This document shows positions 17,160-26,190 of a stretch of DNA of 64,000 nt, piece by piece. The stretch is from Claveliimonas sp034178805 (lineage in GTDB: Bacteria > Bacillota > Clostridia > Lachnospirales > Lachnospiraceae). Made by a program: the position numbers and the translations under genes. The notes below the pieces were generated by a model. The model was not told where the DNA came from, searched no databases, and saw nothing but the letters and a program-made list of their open reading frames with translations. Numbering within the stretch: position 1 is the stretch's first letter; each line of letters starts with the position of its first letter. The stretch covers positions 124,001 to 188,000 of the forward strand of contig NZ_JBNPMZ010000002.1 of the NCBI RefSeq assembly GCF_050314255.1, written 5' to 3'.

Positions 17160-19058
17160 TCACCCCTTCACAAAAATTCTTATTGATTTTCTGTCTATTT
17201 TTGTCACCGTTGTGGTAAATCCTAACCGTTTATTGATCTGCTTGCTAAATACAATCTTTGACATTGGCTGCATACAGTTTTCTGCACAAAATACTTGATA
17301 ACGCTTGTACACATCAGCAGTTGGTTCATTTTCAATCATTTCAACACCACAATCTGAAATGAATGCAATGATTGGGTTATTTTCTTCTTCATATTCATCC
17401 AACTGTTGCTGAACTTTTTCTGACTTGCTGAACTCGTCATTTTCAAGAATACGCTTCAAACCTTCCACACCCAATCTGATCAGATATTCAAGTGAACTTT
17501 GTTCAACCAGTTCATACTTTATGAACGGGTTATAATCAGGGTCAGGTTCACCATTTGGTAATGTCTTTGAAAATCTTGCATTGAACGGAATTATGACCAA
17601 TCTTCTAAGTACAGCCCCTGTTTTATCCTTCATTCTTGGTATGTCATTTGCACTGAACAAAAGTTTAATGTATGGGTTGAACTCAAACGGGTCTTGACCC
17701 TTTCTTTCTGCTTTTATACGGTTACCTGTGACAACCTTTTTAAATATTGACACCTGCGAACCTTGCAGGAAATCATCACCAATATCATCACCGATATTCG
17801 CAAGTTTTCCGAACATCATTGAAGTGCTGAACCTGTCACCAAGTTCTTTCAAATCAAGTGCAGAAACATTCTGTTCACCAAGGATTGCTTTGACACAATC
17901 AAGGAATGTACTTTTTCCGTTTGATTTGTCACCAGTCAGAATGAATGCTTTTCCTAGTTCATTTCTTCTGTAAAAACAGTAACCAATGCATTCTTCCAAC
18001 AGTGACCTGATAACCTGATCACCGCATGAAAGTTTGTTCAGTGTTTTATCAGCAAGTTCATTGTATGCATCCGGCATATAGTTCCAAGGTATCTGATTTG
18101 TAACAACCAGATCAGGGGTGAAAGGTAATAGGCTACCTGTGACTATATCCAACACCCCGTTCAGAAAAGCAATATACCTTGCATCAGCAGCAGGTTTTTC
18201 ATCAACAATCAATTCCATATAGTCAAGAACTTCACGTCTTTGTGTTTTTCTCAAATTTGGTATCTGCTGAATCATTGCTGCTTCGATGGTTTTATATCCG
18301 TTCACATAGATACCACCATGATAAATGTGCAACTGACCATTGATCTTTATCACATAATTGTTGTTTTTCAGGTAATTTGCAAAACGGTCAAACATGAACG
18401 TTTTGTCATTGAAGAAAACAGGTTTCTGAAATGCTTCATCCCTAAGAACAACTTCCAGTTCTTCATCAGGAAGCGGTTCTTTCAGAACGTATTTATTCAA
18501 AATTCTGATTGCTTCCCGTGTTTCATCAACTGTGAAATCATTTGAAGTCAATGTCAGTATGTAATTAAACAATGCCTGATTCCTTCCATCACCTGCATCC
18601 ATATCAAGGAAGTCAGCGGTTGCACGCACAGGAAACAGCCATTTGGGAATTTCCTGATAAGTGCAATCATCTTCAATATCCCACTCAATGAACCGTTCTT
18701 CACCATCTATTTTTATGACCTCATATGAAGAACGGGAACCAAGTTTAATATCAGCGGTCAGACCTATTGCAAGCGGTACGTGTGTGCGGTTTCTTGATAC
18801 GCTGTGATTTTTGAACAGAAAGTGTCTACCCCTTGATGTTTGGTATACTCTGCAATCAAGCTGATAATCCTCCACAATGTTCATCAGAATTTCAGACTGT
18901 TCAGCATCATCAATATCAATCAGGATGGTATCATCAGCAAGAACCCCGGCAAACCCCGGTAAATCCTTCACTTCTTCATATGTTCTGTATTTTGTTCTGT
19001 CTTTAAATGGTTCAATCGCCGCTTTTCCTTTCGATTTGATATAACCTTTGTAAAGCAT
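17160..19058 (-). CDS. P4/D5-type primase-helicase
   Basis: About 632 aa from the ATG at 19058 (AGGTG 6 nt upstream). N-terminal primase-polymerase region: DDTILIDIDDAEQ (acidic metal motif, near residue 45) and QTSRGRHFLFKN. The D5_N-like region runs through the middle, and the SF3 helicase has Walker A GDKSNGKST (near 380), Walker B-like LANIGDDIGDD and the sensor motif KLLFSANDIP. It initiates and drives DNA replication; P4 alpha-type proteins also bind origin repeats, which fits the repeat module 700 bases downstream (16199-16452). Confidence 0.9.
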   Translation of the reverse strand: MLYKGYIKSKGKAAIEPFKDRTKYRTYEEVKDLPGFAGVLADDTILIDIDDAEQSEILMNIVEDYQLDCRVYQTSRGRHFLFKNHSVSRNRTHVPLAIGLTADIKLGSRSSYEVIKIDGEERFIEWDIEDDCTYQEIPKWLFPVRATADFLDMDAGDGRNQALFNYILTLTSNDFTVDETREAIRILNKYVLKEPLPDEELEVVLRDEAFQKPVFFNDKTFMFDRFANYLKNNNYVIKINGQLHIYHGGIYVNGYKTIEAAMIQQIPNLRKTQRREVLDYMELIVDEKPAADARYIAFLNGVLDIVTGSLLPFTPDLVVTNQIPWNYMPDAYNELADKTLNKLSCGDQVIRSLLEECIGYCFYRRNELGKAFILTGDKSNGKSTFLDCVKAILGEQNVSALDLKELGDRFSTSMMFGKLANIGDDIGDDFLQGSQVSIFKKVVTGNRIKAERKGQDPFEFNPYIKLLFSANDIPRMKDKTGAVLRRLVIIPFNARFSKTLPNGEPDPDYNPFIKYELVEQSSLEYLIRLGVEGLKRILENDEFSKSEKVQQQLDEYEEENNPIIAFISDCGVEMIENEPTADVYKRYQVFCAENCMQPMSKIVFSKQINKRLGFTTTVTKIDRKSIRIFVKG

Positions 19059-19072
19059 CCTGATCACCTGCC

Positions 19073-19597
19073 TTATGTGATAATTTGCAACACTTTTTTG
19101 TAAAATTCGTTATTTCTGATATTACTGTCAAAAGCATGTTGTCTTGATTTCATTAGGGTTTTCAACTCTTTCAGTTCTTTATTCTGATCCTTTAATCTTT
19201 CCCTTGGTTCTTTCAGGAACTTCCTCTGTTTCTTTACATCAGCGTTGCAGTTCTTCCATACCTTTGTGTTTTTTCTGTGTGAATCCCGAATGAACTGCAA
19301 CTTAGAAACATCAGACTGAATCTGTGAAATAATGTGCTTTGTCTGTATGATCTGCCGTTCTGCGTATCTGACTTTCTGCATACAGCTTTCAATGTAAATA
19401 CTATGTTCCTTCTGAACCTGTTCAAACCGTTCCGTCTGCTCCTGAACAAATTCTTTAATCTGTTGTTCACATTCAGGTGTATAACTGCATCTTATTACTT
19501 TTAGCAGCTTTTTGACTTTTGAAATGTTACGGCAATTCAGAAGTTCTTCAATGTGGACTATCATTGAACCGTTTTCATATTTGATTTCTAAATCCAT
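19073..19597 (-). CDS. Coiled-coil phage protein
   Basis: This 174-aa protein starts at 19597 (GGAAGG 6 nt before; the longer start at 19636 overlaps the polymerase end). After a short N-terminal part (DLEIKYENGSMIVHIEELL) it is a long basic coiled coil from residue 55 to the end (EFVQEQTERFEQVQKEHSIY ... LKDQNKELKELKTLMKSRQ). It sits between the DNA polymerase and the primase-helicase genes, so a replication accessory role is likely, but no motif shows a function. Confidence 0.6.
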   Translation of the reverse strand: MDLEIKYENGSMIVHIEELLNCRNISKVKKLLKVIRCSYTPECEQQIKEFVQEQTERFEQVQKEHSIYIESCMQKVRYAERQIIQTKHIISQIQSDVSKLQFIRDSHRKNTKVWKNCNADVKKQRKFLKEPRERLKDQNKELKELKTLMKSRQHAFDSNIRNNEFYKKVLQIIT

Positions 19598-19619
19598 TTC
19601 ATACCTTCCTTTCCAGGTA

Positions 19620-21512
19620 TCATGCGGTAATACCAAATTGTTTCAACCGCTTCTTTGCCAAATCTATATACCAACTTTTGTCAAGGGTTTGCGGTGCTTT
19701 TACCCCACACACATCATCATTACAGATGAAACAATGGTCAGGTGTGTTGCCAAATTTTTCACCCTTTGGTTTTACTTTTTTTCTTTTCAGAAGTCTGCCA
19801 TCATCCTGACAATTTGAAGCAAATACCCGGTATGACTTATAACTGTATCTAACCTTTTCAGGATATTCATACACCTTCTTAATCACTCTTTTCCCTGTAT
19901 TTGTAATAACTGGTGTGCAATGCTCATGTTCCACCCAATCATATTTGTCAGATAGCTTAACTATTTTCTGGAACATGATCAGATCATCACACTGATTTAT
20001 GGTCTGTTCCACTGGTGTCTTGTGAACCATATATTCAACCAATGCTTTATTCAAAATTGGCAGGTCATTGTCGGTTGCAGACAGTTCTTTTACATAAGCA
20101 CCGATTCTTTCAACACTTCCATCAGAACCAACCCAAAGATAATTGTTAACGTCCTTCTGATAGATTTCAGAAATGTTATCAAGTTCAAGAAGGATTGAAC
20201 AACATTCAGTGGAACAACGCTGTTCCCATTCCCAACAAATATCATCAACCATTTCAAAGGCTTCATCAGTGTCAGGAATCCAAATAATCAAACCATCCGT
20301 ATTTGACTGAATCAGTTCAAACCCCGGCACTGCTTCCAAGTGTTCAATCAGGTCAAGTAACATGAGCTGACCATTGATGCACATACAGTTATTATTCCTT
20401 GGGTCATATGCAGGATTTGTTTCATCTTTCATACCACCTGACAAAGCATTCAGCATTTTCTTGTACGGTAACTGTGCTTTCTTCCAATTCTTTGCTTCTT
20501 CCTTATTACCGGATTTTGCAGCGGCAATTTGTTTTGCTTTCATTGATTTTCTTGTTTTATACATCAAGGTATAGTTGTCATTGGTGGCAGTCCTTGTGAC
20601 CAATCCCCATGCAATCAGCATTGACGGGTAATAGTTATTTACGTCTACATGAAGAATCTGACCGGTCTTATGTATTGGTTTTGATTCTGCACCGTGCAGA
20701 CCACCGAAACCAAAAGAATGAGGTATACCTGCAACAATGGTTTCAAGGTTCTGGGACTTGTACCATAGTTTTTTATCGTATTTATCCATGTGTACCAGGT
20801 CCATCTCCAAGGCTTCTTGCCTTTTCTGTTCAAACCAATCCTGAACATATTTGTATTTGTTCAGCCGCAAGCAAGGTAAAAAGAAATAATCAAATTCATC
20901 ATTGAAGTCCTGTTTTACACATCCAAGGACTTTTGCAGTTATTCTTGCTTCACTGTCACCTATATTGGATAAGCTGACCATTTTGGGGAATGCCTGAACA
21001 ATTCCGTGCATTGCATTGAACTCGTCTATTTTTTCAAGGAAAATCTTGATTGTCTGTTCAACATCGTGACGGCAGTATTTAATGGTTTCTTCAATTTCTG
21101 CCTTGGTCAGTTTTCTATTTATATCAAAAGGAACGCCCGTTTCCTTGATGTTGCTACCAAGAAAACCTTCCATTGTTTTCAAACCAATAGGGGGGTTTGG
21201 CATAACATCATAGTTGATCATCGGAACCCTGTTAAATGCTCTTGAAAACTGCCAACCTTCCCTTTCTTCCAAAATAATCCAATCATTTATTCTTTTGGGG
21301 TTCATGCCTAATAAAATGCCCTTCATGATATACTGGTCATAATGTCTGTTATTAAAACCAACCCATATATCTTTTATATTTGCTTCATATAAGGCTTTTA
21401 ATTTGTCAGGGTCATTTACTATGACATATTCTTTTCTACAGGTCACATCAATGAAAACGGCAAGCCAATCTTCTTTGAAAACCTCAAAATCATAAAATAT
21501 TATTTCAATCAC
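19620..21512 (-). CDS. Family B DNA polymerase (phage type)
   Basis: About 630 aa from a GTG at 21512; an upstream in-frame GTG at 21554 lies inside a terminator hairpin and is unlikely. Exonuclease motifs: IIFYDFEVFKEDW (Exo I), VGFNNRHYDQY (Exo II), YCRHDVEQT (Exo III). Polymerase motifs: HVDVNNYYPSML (A), KMLNALSGGMKD (B), IQSNTDGLIIW (C). The compact size matches polymerases of clostridial siphophages. It replicates the phage genome together with the primase-helicase downstream. The GTG ribosome site is unclear, so the first residues are uncertain. Confidence 0.88.
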   Translation of the reverse strand: MIEIIFYDFEVFKEDWLAVFIDVTCRKEYVIVNDPDKLKALYEANIKDIWVGFNNRHYDQYIMKGILLGMNPKRINDWIILEEREGWQFSRAFNRVPMINYDVMPNPPIGLKTMEGFLGSNIKETGVPFDINRKLTKAEIEETIKYCRHDVEQTIKIFLEKIDEFNAMHGIVQAFPKMVSLSNIGDSEARITAKVLGCVKQDFNDEFDYFFLPCLRLNKYKYVQDWFEQKRQEALEMDLVHMDKYDKKLWYKSQNLETIVAGIPHSFGFGGLHGAESKPIHKTGQILHVDVNNYYPSMLIAWGLVTRTATNDNYTLMYKTRKSMKAKQIAAAKSGNKEEAKNWKKAQLPYKKMLNALSGGMKDETNPAYDPRNNNCMCINGQLMLLDLIEHLEAVPGFELIQSNTDGLIIWIPDTDEAFEMVDDICWEWEQRCSTECCSILLELDNISEIYQKDVNNYLWVGSDGSVERIGAYVKELSATDNDLPILNKALVEYMVHKTPVEQTINQCDDLIMFQKIVKLSDKYDWVEHEHCTPVITNTGKRVIKKVYEYPEKVRYSYKSYRVFASNCQDDGRLLKRKKVKPKGEKFGNTPDHCFICNDDVCGVKAPQTLDKSWYIDLAKKRLKQFGITA

Positions 21513-21521
21513 CCCACTTTT

Positions 21522-21560
21522 CAAAAAAGGCGGTGTGACGGATAAACCGATCACACCGCT
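21522..21560 (-). terminator. Strong intrinsic terminator before the DNA polymerase gene
   Basis: Arms 21530-21538 (GCGGTGTGA) and 21551-21559 pair perfectly, extended by an inner CGG/CCG with an ATAAA loop; on the minus strand six Ts follow (21523-21528). It separates the recombination genes from the polymerase/primase genes and lies directly upstream of the polymerase start, so expression of replication genes may depend on read-through or antitermination. Confidence 0.88.
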
Positions 21561-21579
21561 GTATCATTATGTAAGCAAT

Positions 21580-22044
21580 TTAGCAATCGAATACCTCTTT
21601 GATTGTCATAGGATTGAATTTCTTTGCAGCCCATTCAACTTCTGCTTCCACTTTCCCCTGAACTTCCTGAAAAATATCAAGAACACAATCAGCAAAGTCT
21701 GCATAATTTACAAATTCAGGGATTGTTTCTGTTTCCAGTTTGTCAAGCCATGTGCAAACAGATTTGATTGCCATACCATCTGTCCACTTTGGTGAAGTGT
21801 TACCACTGATCACACGGTTAAAGAACAACATTCTTCCTTTATATTCACCCTCTTTAATCTTGCACTGAACCGCAAACATTAGCTTGTCCTTTGCATTTGT
21901 CAGTTTGATTTCCATTTTTTCAAAACCAACGATATAAGTTCCATCCTGCACATCTTCAAACGCTGATGCATCAGATTCTGCAACCTCTTTCTGTAATGCC
22001 TGTAAATCCACCTTCTGATCAAAAGCACTGAAATCAATAGCCAT
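21580..22044 (-). CDS. DUF669 family phage protein
   Basis: This 154-aa protein has the DUF669 pattern: DVQDGTYIVGFEKMEIKLT, MFAVQCKIKEGEYKGRMLFF and a C-terminal FNPMTIKEVFDC. Members occur next to Sak4/RecA-like ATPases in phage recombination modules and are suspected single-strand-binding or recombination accessory proteins. Here it follows such an ATPase gene, separated only by a 45-aa membrane mini-ORF. The gene ends just before the terminator at 21522-21560. Confidence 0.85.
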   Translation of the reverse strand: MAIDFSAFDQKVDLQALQKEVAESDASAFEDVQDGTYIVGFEKMEIKLTNAKDKLMFAVQCKIKEGEYKGRMLFFNRVISGNTSPKWTDGMAIKSVCTWLDKLETETIPEFVNYADFADCVLDIFQEVQGKVEAEVEWAAKKFNPMTIKEVFDC

Positions 22045-22069
22045 AATTTTTCACCATTTTAACCTTTCT

Positions 22070-22207
22070 TTAGAAAATTCTTATTACTGCAATAGCCAAA
22101 ATACAAGCTATGCAAATCATCGTATAGTTGTCTCTGTTTTCCTGTTCCTTATCTCCAATTGCACCGAAACCAAATGCAACTGCAATCAGGAAAATCAATA
22201 TTTCCAT
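22070..22207 (-). CDS. Two-helix membrane mini-protein, 45 aa
   Basis: Encodes MEILIFLIAVAFGFGAIGDK then TMICIACILAIAVIRIF. Two hydrophobic segments (residues 2-17 and 29-45) flank a charged loop (GDKEQENRDN), a hairpin membrane protein. Its ATG overlaps the stop of the Sak4-like gene (TAATG), implying coupling. No function known. Confidence 0.6.
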   Translation of the reverse strand: MEILIFLIAVAFGFGAIGDKEQENRDNYTMICIACILAIAVIRIF

Positions 22208-23394
22208 TATCTTGTTCTCCTGCGTCTCTGACCCCTTGCAGGTGTTTCATGTGGATCCATCACACCCTCTGCTGGACTGTTTTCCTGTGAAATCCGCTTG
22301 ATACCTGCATTAAATTCATCTTCTGTGATAACTTTTCCACCCTTTGGTGATTCATCACCTTTATGTTTCAGTACATAATTATCATCATCAGGGATATAGA
22401 AATATGTGTCCTCATCACAGACAGTTGGTTCAACAGACTGTTCAGTCTGTCTTTCTTTGCGTGTTCTTCTCGGCGGTTTTTGCAAATCCGGCTTTGGAAC
22501 AGTATCTGCTATTGCAGCAGCTTCTTCAAACGGCACTTCTTCTGCACCACCGGTTGCCTTATCAATAGCTTCATTAACCTGTTCCATATATTCATTTTGC
22601 TTTTGTTCATTTTCTGCCTGAACTTCTGAACGGGTCTTTCTGGTTCCAGATGCTTTTTCAGGTTCTTCCTTGGCTGTTTTTCTTGATCTTGACCGTCTGC
22701 CGTTGGCATCCGGTTTTTCAAGCTCTGTAGCAGCCGCCTGATCAGCCTGAGTCATCTCAGCATCAGATTTATATTCACCAATTTCATAATAATTTCTGAT
22801 CTTGTCCACCACATAATTCAGATCATTTTCAATTGCATATGCCGGGAACATTCCAAGCGGTGATTTCACAGTGTCCTTACCGCTGTTCTGTGTGTAGAAA
22901 TAATACTTGGCTTCATTTACACCAGTTCTAAGAACAACGGTAAACAGTCCTTCAATGGTGATCTTTTCACGCAACAATTTACCGATCAGCTTAACAGTGG
23001 TCAAACCGTTGTCCAATGTTTCTAAATGGGTCATATAAACAACCACAACATCATCAGGAAGGTCTTTGCACACATCAATGATTTCAAAGTAATTAGCCCC
23101 AAAATCATTGTATTTATCCCATCCCGTTTCTTTAATTCGATTCATATATGGTACAGCAAGGATATACTGAAAATCATCAACCACAATGATTTTCTTTCCG
23201 GCTGCTGCCTGATCTTTCATGTATTTGATAATCTTCCGGGCATCCGTTTCATTGTTCAGCATATCAAAATGATTTTTGAACGGTAACGGTTTACCAACCG
23301 GGTTCACTACTGCTGTAATGGCTGCATCACAGTTACGCATACTTGTACTTTTTCCTGTGCCGGATTCACCCATAATTAATACTTTCTGTGCCAT
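22207..23394 (-). CDS. Sak4-like RecA-fold ATPase
   Basis: This 395-aa protein has a Walker A close to its N-terminus (IMGESGTGKSTSMRN), Walker B (KKIIVVDDFQYIL) and VVVVYMTHLET, the layout of the AAA/RecA-like phage nucleotide-binding family (Sak4 type) that works in single-strand annealing recombination. Residues about 225-340 are a low-complexity, charged linker (RRSRSRKTAKEEPEKASGTR), followed by a C-terminal tail ending RGQRRRRTR. It neighbours DUF669, HD hydrolase and nuclease genes, a recombination module. Confidence 0.85.
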   Translation of the reverse strand: MAQKVLIMGESGTGKSTSMRNCDAAITAVVNPVGKPLPFKNHFDMLNNETDARKIIKYMKDQAAAGKKIIVVDDFQYILAVPYMNRIKETGWDKYNDFGANYFEIIDVCKDLPDDVVVVYMTHLETLDNGLTTVKLIGKLLREKITIEGLFTVVLRTGVNEAKYYFYTQNSGKDTVKSPLGMFPAYAIENDLNYVVDKIRNYYEIGEYKSDAEMTQADQAAATELEKPDANGRRSRSRKTAKEEPEKASGTRKTRSEVQAENEQKQNEYMEQVNEAIDKATGGAEEVPFEEAAAIADTVPKPDLQKPPRRTRKERQTEQSVEPTVCDEDTYFYIPDDDNYVLKHKGDESPKGGKVITEDEFNAGIKRISQENSPAEGVMDPHETPARGQRRRRTR

Positions 23395-23397
23395 AAT

Positions 23398-23574
23398 TTA
23401 CTTATCCCCTTTCTTAAATAATCCCATCATTTTTGTGAATAAATTACTTTGTTCTTTCAGCACTTTCTGCTGTGATTTTTTTACTAACTGCTTTTTCTGA
23501 AAATGTTCAGCCGTTGAAACCTTGTTTCTGTAACTGCGGTGACTTCTGATTCTGTGATTTTTTGCACTGCTCAT
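23398..23574 (-). CDS. Small basic phage protein
   Basis: About 58 aa from the ATG at 23574 (MSSAKNHRIRSHRSYRNKVS...), very rich in K, R, S and Q, ending NLFTKMMGLFKKGDK. A GAGG ribosome site precedes this start; the longer start at 23628 lies inside the HD gene. Basic character suggests nucleic acid binding. Short conserved proteins like this are frequent in clostridial prophages; no assigned role. Confidence 0.55.
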   Translation of the reverse strand: MSSAKNHRIRSHRSYRNKVSTAEHFQKKQLVKKSQQKVLKEQSNLFTKMMGLFKKGDK

Positions 23575-23575
23575 T

Positions 23576-24232
23576 TTATTCATCCTCGCTTTCATCTGTT
23601 TTATCTTTGAACACATCCAGTTTCCCAACTTCTAAGAACTGTGCAGCCCAAAAGTCAGCAAAATGAATGATAACCTGCAACGGTTCCTCATGCCCTTTCA
23701 GATCATAGGCAAGACTGCCATAAGCACCATCATGATAGAAAATAGCGTGTTCCTCTTCTTCCGTCAGATCAATGTACCGTGCAGCCAGTTCCACTGATCT
23801 CAACGGGTGGTCAATGTGGCAAAGTTCAGAACTGATCTTGAACGGTTTGGATTCAGAACGCTTATATTTCTGTTCAGGTTCCTTCTTTGTAGGTCTGCCG
23901 TCCTGAATCATATTTTCAACATAGTATGGACTTCCAAACCGACCACATTTACCAAGGTCATGCAGTCCGGCAGCAATGACCACGCTGTTATGAATTTTGT
24001 TGTATGCTGCACCACCAAGCATTGCTACACCAATCTTTTCAGCTAACTGCATTACATTTACGGTATGCTCTAAAAGTCCACCATCTTTACAAAGGTGATT
24101 TCCACCAGATGCAGGGGCTTCAAAAAAGCCAAGTTCTTCTGCAAAATCAAGTAGATCTTCCATGCCCTCACGCTTTGTTGACATCATACTTTCACGGAAA
24201 TAGTTAATCTGTTCTTCTTTAGTCATCTTCAT
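23576..24232 (-). CDS. HD-domain hydrolase (phage)
   Basis: This 218-aa protein has GGLLEHTVNVMQLAEKIG (first His), VVIAAGLHDLGKCGRFG (HD pair) and FYHDGAYGSLAYD (downstream His/Asp), the HD-superfamily phosphohydrolase signature. Its HD core resembles that of the host YhaM-like exonuclease at 34213-35169 but lacks the OB domain. In a replication/recombination operon it may act on nucleotides or nucleic acid ends. An acidic tail (KTDESEDE) closes the protein. Confidence 0.8.
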   Translation of the reverse strand: MKMTKEEQINYFRESMMSTKREGMEDLLDFAEELGFFEAPASGGNHLCKDGGLLEHTVNVMQLAEKIGVAMLGGAAYNKIHNSVVIAAGLHDLGKCGRFGSPYYVENMIQDGRPTKKEPEQKYKRSESKPFKISSELCHIDHPLRSVELAARYIDLTEEEEHAIFYHDGAYGSLAYDLKGHEEPLQVIIHFADFWAAQFLEVGKLDVFKDKTDESEDE

Positions 24233-24236
24233 GTTT

Positions 24237-24614
24237 TTATTCTCCTTTTAAAATTTTATTTTCAAAGTATTTCCACCTTGATTTTAATGTGTCATAATTA
24301 TATCCAGTGTTTACTGGGTCATTCTCTACAATGCAAAGAATGAAGTTTTGGAATAACTCCCATTCGTCTGGGTAAAGCAACACCGCATAACCACCAGATC
24401 TGTCAATTTCTCTAAGATTGTAAATCTGTAAATCAGACGGTTTACCTTTTGGTGCTTTCAGTTCTATTCCAATGAAATGACCTTTGCAACACACCAGTAA
24501 ATCAGGTACACCTGATTTTGTGAACGCTGCTCCACCCCAATATTTCAGAATCCAACACTCCTTTTCCTTCAGGAATTTTTTCACCCTGTTTTCAAAGTTT
24601 TTTTCTGCTGCCAT
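24237..24614 (-). CDS. VRR-NUC domain nuclease
   Basis: This 125-aa protein carries the compact VRR-NUC fold: an N-terminal helix (EKNFENRVKKFLKEKECWIL), FTKSGVPDLLVCCKGHFIGI (G-x-PDL with the catalytic Asp) and ELKAPKGKPSDLQ (E-x-K). The family is a small PD-(D/E)xK nuclease group common in phages, often next to SNF2 helicases as here, and probably cleaves branched DNA during replication or recombination. Confidence 0.9.
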   Translation of the reverse strand: MAAEKNFENRVKKFLKEKECWILKYWGGAAFTKSGVPDLLVCCKGHFIGIELKAPKGKPSDLQIYNLREIDRSGGYAVLLYPDEWELFQNFILCIVENDPVNTGYNYDTLKSRWKYFENKILKGE

Positions 24615-24616
24615 GA

Positions 24617-24853
24617 TTATTCACCTTCTTTCTCCAATCTTTCATAATATTGTTTACTGTCATACACATAACCATTTGCATAAGCTACCACCCACAAGAA
24701 TGAGCAATTAACTGACATAATCACTACAGGTTGCCACGAGATGATGTAATCCAAAACGCATATCCAATGTAGCAAACTGAAAAGATTAATCATCACCAAT
24801 GCCTTGATTATGAAATTTTTCAGCCATCTACGTACAATCTTTGAACAATTCAT
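24617..24853 (-). CDS. Small membrane protein
   Basis: This 78-aa protein has two hydrophobic stretches (residues about 15-38 and 42-60: IIKALVMINLFSLLHWICVL, then VVIMSVNCSFLWVVAYANGY) and a charged C-terminus (SKQYYERLEKEGE). Its ATG overlaps the end of the helicase gene by 26 bases and has an AAGGAAAGGA ribosome site. No known family. Confidence 0.55.
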   Translation of the reverse strand: MNCSKIVRRWLKNFIIKALVMINLFSLLHWICVLDYIISWQPVVIMSVNCSFLWVVAYANGYVYDSKQYYERLEKEGE

Positions 24854-26190
24854 CTGTTAGTTCCTTTCCTTCCTTTAATGCTGCAAAATTTTTTTCTTCA
24901 AAACTACCCTTTACAATCAGGTAATAATAAAAGCAGGTTTTGGTTTGACCAATGCGGTGTATTCTCTTTTTGGACTGTTCCCAAAGATCACACGAACCTT
25001 TACCGAGTGGAAGGGTGAAGTATATGATTTTGTTTGCTTTCTGGTAATTACCACCCATTGCCCCGGCTTGGTACTGTATAAACGTCACACTGTTTGGTAT
25101 TTCCTCATATGCGTACATTGAACGTCCTGAACCATTTACAAAACTGACTTCTCTGCCAAGGCTTTCACATACCTTTCTAAGTCTTGTCAGTTCTTCATTG
25201 AAGTTATAGAAAACAATCAATCTATCCTCTGTTGATTCAAGAAGGTCTTTAAATGCTTCCAGTTTTTCCTTGTGATATTGACCACAAAGTTGTCTCGCAT
25301 AAAGCATTTTGGTCAGTGAATTATCACCAACCAGTTCAACCCTTGGTGTCACATCTTCACCGTAATAATCAGAATCATCTATGAACTGACAAAGATTCAA
25401 TGTATCAAGCAGCAAGTAACTGTTCTTGATAAAGTAACGGTATTCTTTTGTAGGATTCAGAAAAATCTTTTGTTCAATCTGTCCAGGCAGTTCAATCACT
25501 TCTTCTGTTTTCATGAATACCGCTCCAAATTGTGATAACCGTTTTTTCAGATGATTCACGTTCTTATAACCAGTGATCACTTCTGTTTTATAACCGTCAC
25601 CGTTTTCAACCCATTCAGTTTCAACATATGACTTCCAAAACGCTTTTTTTGAAATATCCCAACCCAAAAGGTGAAGCTGCGACCACAATCGTTCATACTT
25701 TCCTGCCGTTGGTGTTCCTGACAACAGGACAACACTTTCTGGTTTCAGTTTCAGTATAAATTTTGACCTTTTAGCAGTTTCGTTGCTGATAAGGGAACTT
25801 TCATCAAGCAACAGTGTAAAGTTGGTTATATGACTGATATATGACCTTCTGAATACCAAATCATAGTTAATTACACCGACAATCTGCAAATCACTGTTAT
25901 AAATATCTTTGGTGTCAATCAGTTCTCTGAACCTGACCGCCTGTGTTTTCTTTGTCAGATCAAATACGGCATAGTCAGGATAATATGTATTGAAGTGTTC
26001 CACCCAATCATCAATTTTAGATTTTTGACAGATCACCAAATTCACGTCATTGTTCAGCAAATACACCTTTTCAGCACCAACAAAAGTTTTACCTAACCCC
26101 ATGTAGGTCAAGATAATATGCACATTTATTATATTTTTCGGTTTCATCAAGTGCTTTTACCTGATGTTCCATAAAGTGAATATTATCCAT
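24828..26190 (-). pseudogene. SNF2-type phage helicase, frameshifted near its 5' end
   Basis: Motifs: YMGLGKTFVGAEK (Walker A), LLLDESSLIS (DExx-like box), LLSGTPTAGK (motif III), and a C-terminal half with QYQAGAMGGNYQKANKIIYF and SKKRIHRIGQT (motif VI). The natural start is the ATG at 26190 (strong AAGAAGGTG site), giving MDNIHFMEHQVKALDETEKY then NKCAYYLD. Four extra bases (CTAC) after YYLD then put MGLGKT out of frame, so translation from 26190 stops after a few codons. An alternative frame starting at 26150 reads into the helicase with an unrelated N-terminus. The gene is either inactivated, expressed by reinitiation, or carries a sequencing error. Confidence 0.7.
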
